From an uncultured Sutterella sp. (GTDB lineage Bacteria > Pseudomonadota > Gammaproteobacteria > Burkholderiales > Burkholderiaceae_F): a stretch of 8,167 nt of DNA. The DNA is taken from assembly GCA_902493085.1 (NCBI GenBank), contig CABUOH010000041.1, forward strand, positions 1-8,167. The letters are read 5' to 3'. The position numbers were made by a program, and so were the translations under genes. The notes beneath the pieces are model-generated. The model worked only from the letters and a program-made list of their open reading frames with translations. It was not told the origin of the DNA and ran no database searches. This document shows positions 5,505 to 8,167 of the stretch, piece after piece (the stretch's first letter is position 1; every line of letters begins with the position of its first letter).

Positions 5505-6446
5505 TTATTCGGCATCCTCCTCGCGCAATCCCTTCGGGAGCGGAAAGACGACGTTCTCCTCGACGCCGTCGAGCGCAACGGCGGGTTCGGCATTGAGATT
5601 CGCCTCAAGATAGCGGAGCACGCCCTGCACGAGGGATTCCGGCGCGGATGCCCCCGCCGTGATGCCCACGCAGGCAACGCCCTCAAACCACTTCGGATCG
5701 ATGTGCTCGGCCGTGTCGACGAGATAGGCCCGGGCGCCCTCGCGCTCGGCCACCTCGCGCAGACGGTTGGAATTGGAACTCGTGGCGGAGCCGATCACGA
5801 GAACGATGTCGACGCCCGAACGGGCAAGCAGCTTGACCGCCTCCTGACGATTCGTCGTGGCGTAGCAGATATCCTGACGCTTGGGTTCCTGAATGAAGGG
5901 AAAGCGATGGCGAAGCGCATCGATCACGGCCTGGCTGTCGTCGGCGCTGATCGTCGTCTGAGTGACGTAGGCCAGACTGTCGTCGTTCGTGTAGGGAAGC
6001 GCCGCCACGTCGGCCGTGTTTTCAACGAGCTCAATGCCGCCGTCGACCTGGCCCATCGTGCCCTCGACCTCCGGATGCCCCGCATGCCCGATCATGAGCA
6101 CCGTCCGGCCTTCCGCACGCATGCGCGCAACTTCGCGGTGAACCTTGGTCACAAGCGGGCAGGTGGCGTCAAAGACGCGAAAACCCCTGCGTTCGGCCTC
6201 TTCAGAAACGGCTCTCGGCACGCCGTGAGCCGAGAAGACGACCGTCGCCCCCTCGGGCACTTCAGCCAGATTGTCGACGAAGACCGCCCCGCGTTCGCGC
6301 AGGCTGTTGACGACCGTCCGGTTGTGCACGATCTCGTGTCGGACATAGATGGGCGCGCCGTAGATGGCAAGCGCACGCTCAACGATCGCGATGGCGCGCG
6401 TGACGCCCGCGCAAAAGCCGCGCGGCTGGGCAAGAAGAACCTTCAT
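5505..6446 (-). CDS. ispH: 4-hydroxy-3-methylbut-2-enyl diphosphate reductase IspH
   Basis: Last enzyme of the non-mevalonate (MEP) pathway: reduces HMBPP to isopentenyl and dimethylallyl diphosphate using an iron-sulfur cluster. The 313 residues match the family (about 316 in E. coli). The three cluster cysteines are C12 (PRGFCAGV), C96 (FDATCPLVTKVH) and C194 (DICYATTNRQ). Substrate-binding residues are also present: H41 (HEIVHN), H74 (SAHGV), H124 and E126 (HAGHPEVEGTMGQ), and the SSNSNRL loop at 223-229. I chose the ATG at 6446 (MKVLLAQPRGFC) by family alignment. An in-frame ATG five codons upstream (6461) has GGAG four bases before it and could be the true start, giving 318 residues. Both the gene and its downstream neighbour ybaK point left; the gene is divergent from rpmB. 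Confidence 0.96.
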   Translation of the reverse strand: MKVLLAQPRGFCAGVTRAIAIVERALAIYGAPIYVRHEIVHNRTVVNSLRERGAVFVDNLAEVPEGATVVFSAHGVPRAVSEEAERRGFRVFDATCPLVTKVHREVARMRAEGRTVLMIGHAGHPEVEGTMGQVDGGIELVENTADVAALPYTNDDSLAYVTQTTISADDSQAVIDALRHRFPFIQEPKRQDICYATTNRQEAVKLLARSGVDIVLVIGSATSSNSNRLREVAEREGARAYLVDTAEHIDPKWFEGVACVGITAGASAPESLVQGVLRYLEANLNAEPAVALDGVEENVVFPLPKGLREEDAE

Positions 6447-6539
6447 AGAAATGTGGCGCATGCATCTCCATGCCATTATTAAAAGTGGCAAGGGGAAAAT
6501 GAAGCGCCGCCCTCCTTTCGTCGTTCGGTTAAATGAGTT

Positions 6540-6564
6540 CTTCTCCTGCCTGAAAGCAGAGAAG
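6540..6564. repeat. Inverted repeat in the ispH-rpmB region
   Basis: CTTCT and CTGC pair with GCAG and AGAAG: nine base pairs with one bulged C and the six-base loop CTGAAA. It is not followed by a T-run on either strand, so it does not look like a terminator. It is the structure closest to ispH. Confidence 0.4.
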
Positions 6565-6605
6565 CATGAGTATTTTCGGCCCGCGCATGCCGACAAGGCG
6601 TCCGC

Positions 6606-6634
6606 CGGCCGACGTCCCGGACGGGAAACGGCCG
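6606..6634. repeat. Nested inverted repeat in the ispH-rpmB region
   Basis: An outer CGGCCG/CGGCCG stem encloses an inner TCCCG/CGGGA stem whose apex has only two bases (GA), so in RNA the top pair would open. It is perfectly symmetric apart from a three-base and a two-base internal spacer. The function is unknown. Confidence 0.4.
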
Positions 6635-6660
6635 CCTGCGTCCCGAAGGCGCGCATCACC

Positions 6661-6694
6661 GTCTCGTCCGAACGCCTCTCACGGCGTCGGAGAC
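6661..6694. repeat. Bulged inverted repeat in the ispH-rpmB region
   Basis: GTCTC, CGA and CGCC pair with GGCG, TCG and GAGAC: 12 base pairs with two bulges (GTC and A) on one side and the loop TCTCAC. Bulged stems of this kind occur in structured RNAs, but no family could be recognised. Confidence 0.4.
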
Positions 6695-6768
6695 GCGCAT
6701 ACGGACGAAATTTTCCGTTAAGTCTAAAGTTTTTTGGGAAAATCCGCACACGCATCAAAAAAAACGGG

Positions 6769-6774
6769 TAGAAT
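6769..6774 (+). promoter_or_regulatory. Possible upstream -10 box facing rpmB
   Basis: TAGAAT follows an A-rich stretch (6757-6764). The -35 positions (GCACAC) match poorly. If active, it would give an rpmB leader of about 200 bases or a separate short transcript. Confidence 0.25.
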
Positions 6775-6867
6775 GCGCTCCACGCTCAAATCTGCGCACT
6801 GCCGACTCCCTGTACTGACACAGTGGGGCGTCAGCCTGTCATGCGGTGTCTCGCACTGCAGAGGCAG

Positions 6868-6897
6868 GTGGCATGCGAACATGAGGAGGCGTATAAT
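6868..6897 (+). promoter_or_regulatory. Probable rpmBG promoter
   Basis: A perfect -10 box TATAAT at 6892-6897 is preceded by GTGGCA at 6868-6873 (four of six -35 positions, 18-base spacer). Transcription would start near 6904, about 75 bases before the rpmB start codon, and would place the leader hairpin at the very 5' end of the mRNA. Confidence 0.6.
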
Positions 6898-6911
6898 TTC
6901 TCTTTTATGCG

Positions 6912-6960
6912 CTCGCGTGGCCGCCCCCAGGAGGGATGGCCTGCGAGATGTTTTATTTTC
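6912..6960 (+). promoter_or_regulatory. Terminator-like leader hairpin upstream of rpmB
   Basis: CTCGC, G and GGCC pair with GGCC, T and GCGAG (10 pairs, one G-U, one bulged T), and CCC/GGG can pair inside the loop. The stem is followed by ATGTTTTATTTTC. This arrangement between promoter and ribosome binding site resembles an attenuator. AGGAGG in the loop (6929-6934) is an alternative Shine-Dalgarno-like sequence. Whether it regulates L28 synthesis is inference. Confidence 0.4.
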
Positions 6961-6978
6961 ATTTCACTGGAGTTAGAG

Positions 6979-7212
6979 ATGGCACGAGTGTGTCAAGTCA
7001 CCGGTAAGGCGCCGATGGTCGGCCATCACGTCTCGCACGCGAACAACAAGACCAAGCGTCGTTTTATGCCCAATCTGCAGTACCGCCGTTTCTGGGTTGA
7101 AAGCGAAAACCGTTGGGTTCGTCTGCGTTTGACGACGGCCGGCCTTCGTACGGTTGACAAGATTGGTATTGATGCGGTTCTGGCGGACCTCCGCGCCCGC
7201 GGCGAAATCTAA
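6979..7212 (+). CDS. rpmB: 50S ribosomal protein L28 (bL28)
   Basis: A 77-residue large-subunit ribosomal protein. It is a full-length family match, with MARVCQVTGKAPMVGHHVSH at the N-terminus, NNKTKRRFMPNLQYRRFWVE in the middle, and the C-terminal DKIGIDAVLADLRARGEI. The ATG at 6979 is supported by family alignment and by TGGAG six bases upstream. The frame stays open further upstream (in-frame ATGs at 6823 and 6908), but that part is the non-coding leader. It is the first gene of the rpmB-rpmG operon, 16 bases ahead of rpmG, behind a good -10 box and a terminator-like leader hairpin. Confidence 0.97.
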   Translation: MARVCQVTGKAPMVGHHVSHANNKTKRRFMPNLQYRRFWVESENRWVRLRLTTAGLRTVDKIGIDAVLADLRARGEI

Positions 7213-7228
7213 TTAAGGGAGTTTCACC

Positions 7229-7396
7229 ATGGCGAAAGGCGCTCGCGAAAAGATCAAGCTTGAATCCACGGCCGGTACCGGTCATTTTTACACCACCACG
7301 AAGAACAAGAAGACCTCTTCCGGCAAGATGGAAATCTCCAAGTTCGATCCGGTGGCCCGCAAGCACGTGATCTACAAGGAAACGAAGCTCAAGTAA
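7229..7396 (+). CDS. rpmG: 50S ribosomal protein L33 (bL33)
   Basis: A 55-residue, basic large-subunit ribosomal protein. The translation starts MAKGAREKIKLESTAGTGHF and ends ARKHVIYKETKLK, the same length and pattern as E. coli L33. There are no cysteines, so this is the zinc-independent (C-minus) form. The ATG at 7229 has AAGGGAG seven bases upstream. It lies 16 bases after rpmB in the conserved rpmB-rpmG operon and is followed 20 bases later by a strong terminator. Confidence 0.96.
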   Translation: MAKGAREKIKLESTAGTGHFYTTTKNKKTSSGKMEISKFDPVARKHVIYKETKLK

Positions 7397-7416
7397 TCTG
7401 AGCATTCGATTCGGCG

Positions 7417-7455
7417 AAAAAGCTCGGCAATTCATAACGGCCGGGCTTTTTGCTT
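7417..7455 (+). terminator. Rho-independent terminator of the rpmBG operon
   Basis: AAAAAGCTCGGC and GCCGGGCTTTTT form a 12-base-pair stem with one U-G pair and an 11-base loop, with the T-run built into the 3' arm and followed by GCTT. It lies 20 bases after the rpmG stop codon. The A-run on the 5' arm means it might also act weakly on the opposite strand. Confidence 0.88.
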
Positions 7456-7492
7456 ATCCGGGAAGACAAAAACCATGGCGGCGCAGAACTTC

Positions 7493-7519
7493 ATGCAAAG
7501 TTCGGCGCCGATTTTGCAT
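7493..7519. repeat. Near-palindrome between two convergent terminators
   Basis: ATGCAAA and TTTGCAT flank the perfect 10-base palindrome TCGGCGCCGA, with spacers of two and one bases. The 27-base element lies between the rpmG terminator and the methyltransferase terminator. It could be a protein-binding dyad or chance; no T-run follows. Confidence 0.35.
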
Positions 7520-7549
7520 CTCTCGCCCTTTCCTCGCCGAGCTCCATGC

Positions 7550-7583
7550 AAAAGGCCGCCGCCCCCGTCAGGTGTCGGCGGCC
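7550..7583 (-). terminator. Rho-independent terminator of the RsmB/NOP methyltransferase gene
   Basis: On the minus strand GGCCGCC and GGCGGCC form a seven-base-pair stem, GC-rich throughout, around a 16-base loop, followed by TTTTGC. It lies about 30 bases after the methyltransferase stop codon. The T-run is short, so termination may be incomplete. Confidence 0.65.
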
Positions 7584-7613
7584 GAATCATTGTCCGGGCC
7601 AGTGCCGGAAAGC

Positions 7614-8167
7614 TCAGTCGCGCTGAAGCACGGCGGCAAAGAATCCGTCGGTGCTGTTGACGTGCGGAAGCATCTGGAAGTAGCTGCCGAAGCGCTCCCA
7701 CTGGGAAGCGTCGAACTGAATGCTCTGCTGAGCAAACACGTCGGCCGCAGGCACGAGGTGCCATTCGGGATGCGCTTCAAGGAAGGCTTCGACCACCTCC
7801 TGATTTTCCCGCTTGAGCATCGAACAGGTGGCGTAGACCATGCGTCCGCCCTTCTTCACGAGGCGGGAGGCGTGTTCGAGCACATCCTTCTGAATCTTGT
7901 TGATGCGCTCGAGTTCCGAAGGCGCAAGACGCCACTTCAGATCCGGATTGCGGCGGAAGGTGCCCGTACCCGTACACGGCGCGTCGATCAGCACGCGGTC
8001 GAACTTGCCCTGCAGACGGCGGATGCGCTCGTCGCGCTCGCTTCGGATCGCGATCGGATGCACGTTGGAGAGACCGGCGCGACGCATGCGGGGCGTGAGT
8101 CCGGCCAAGCGCTTTTCATTGACGTCAAAGGCGTAGAGGCTGCCCGTGGAGCGCATCAGGGCGCCGA
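7614..8167 (-). CDS. RsmB/NOP-family SAM-dependent rRNA (cytosine-C5) methyltransferase, C-terminal part (gene runs off the right edge)
   Basis: The last 184 codons of an m5C RNA methyltransferase are present. Counting from the in-frame ATG at 8156, the sequence shows a post-motif-I acidic region (LYAFDVNEKRL), motif IV DAPCTGTGTFRRNPDLKW with C61, and motif VI YATCSM with C111. These are the two cysteines used by this family for release and for nucleophilic attack on cytosine. The C-terminus ends PHVNSTDGFFAAVLQRD, the usual GFFxA signature. The SAM-binding glycine loop and any N-terminal NusB-like or PUA domain lie beyond the edge, so RsmB proper (16S C967), RsmF-like and other paralogues cannot be separated; the GLSNVHPI stretch recalls a Burkholderia paralogue more than E. 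coli RsmB. That ATG is internal, not the true start: GAL precedes it in frame. It converges on rpmG. Confidence 0.9.
   Translation of the reverse strand, partial: GALMRSTGSLYAFDVNEKRLAGLTPRMRRAGLSNVHPIAIRSERDERIRRLQGKFDRVLIDAPCTGTGTFRRNPDLKWRLAPSELERINKIQKDVLEHASRLVKKGGRMVYATCSMLKRENQEVVEAFLEAHPEWHLVPAADVFAQQSIQFDASQWERFGSYFQMLPHVNSTDGFFAAVLQRD

Larger units (their letters stand above)
6447..6978. other. Non-coding region between ispH and rpmB
   Basis: This is about 530 bases with no convincing gene; open frames here lack ribosome binding sites and recognisable protein sequence. It must hold the divergent ispH and rpmB promoters. It contains three strong inverted repeats (6540-6564, 6606-6634, 6661-6694), two -10-like boxes facing rpmB (TAGAAT at 6769, TATAAT at 6892), an isolated AAAGGAGG on the minus strand (6511-6518), and a leader hairpin next to rpmB. 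A non-coding RNA or a long ispH leader is possible but not shown. Confidence 0.6.

Noticed and set aside
4983..6482. A 499-codon open frame on the plus strand
   Set aside because: It is antisense to ybaK and ispH, whose motifs are unmistakable, and has no family-like sequence. Long antisense frames are expected in GC-rich coding DNA.
6462..6758. A 104-codon N-terminal extension of ispH (start at 6758)
   Set aside because: The extension has no ribosome binding site, resembles no IspH N-terminus and crosses strong hairpins; family members begin at the MKVLLAQPRGFC position.
6364..6976. Plus-strand open frames of 135 and 80 codons in the ispH-rpmB spacer
   Set aside because: No Shine-Dalgarno, Arg-rich shadow-like composition, and no recognisable domain.
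4812..7552. A 12-base repeat GCTCCATGCAAA at 4812-4823 and 7541-7552
   Set aside because: An exact 12-base match within 8 kb is expected about once or twice by chance.
7475..7660. A 61-codon plus-strand frame after rpmG
   Set aside because: It overlaps the terminator and 3' end of the opposing methyltransferase gene, has no ribosome binding site and looks random.
1..8167. CRISPR arrays, insertion sequences, tRNA or rRNA genes, toxin-antitoxin or defence genes
   Set aside because: No spaced direct repeats, transposase motifs, tRNA-like cloverleafs or defence domains were found; the genes are conserved housekeeping genes.

Overview
The window is ordinary housekeeping chromosome from a fairly GC-rich proteobacterium. 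The gene content and protein signatures (rpsU-yqeY-dnaG divergent from tsaD, rpmB-rpmG, Cys-free L33, a Burkholderia-like RsmB/NOP methyltransferase) point to Betaproteobacteria, order Burkholderiales, possibly a Sutterella-like lineage. The genus is a guess from recall, not something the sequence proves.

Layout. Positions 1-176 (minus) hold the first 58 codons of a periplasmic substrate-binding protein of an ABC transporter, with a TTG start. Upstream of it, also on the minus strand, is a macromolecular-synthesis operon read as rpsU (3503-3291), yqeY (3178-2735) and dnaG (2518-227). A Rho-independent terminator follows yqeY, and dnaG then has its own perfect -10 box. tsaD (3735-4757, plus) is divergent from rpsU across a 231-bp region that contains the structured rpsU leader. 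tsaD converges on a ybaK-type deacylase gene (5372-4878, minus), and the two share a terminator stem usable in both directions. Upstream of ybaK on the same strand is ispH (6446-5505). A roughly 530-bp non-coding region separates ispH from the divergent rpmB-rpmG operon (6979-7396, plus); it is rich in hairpins and holds the rpmB promoter and a terminator-like leader hairpin. rpmG ends at a strong terminator and converges on the 3' part of an RsmB/NOP-family rRNA methyltransferase gene (minus, running off the right edge).

How the genes relate. Nearly all serve translation or replication: three ribosomal proteins (S21, L28, L33), tRNA t6A modification (TsaD), editing of mischarged tRNA (YbaK), rRNA methylation (RsmB/NOP), priming of replication (DnaG) and isoprenoid precursor synthesis (IspH). 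I see no mobile element, CRISPR array, defence locus, tRNA or rRNA gene, and no evidence of an undescribed multi-gene system. The points worth a second look are the long low-complexity tail of DnaG, the transporter gene where rpoD sits in the E. coli-type operon, several structured leaders (rpsU, dnaG, rpmB), a possibly leaderless tsaD mRNA, and the structured ispH-rpmB intergenic region.
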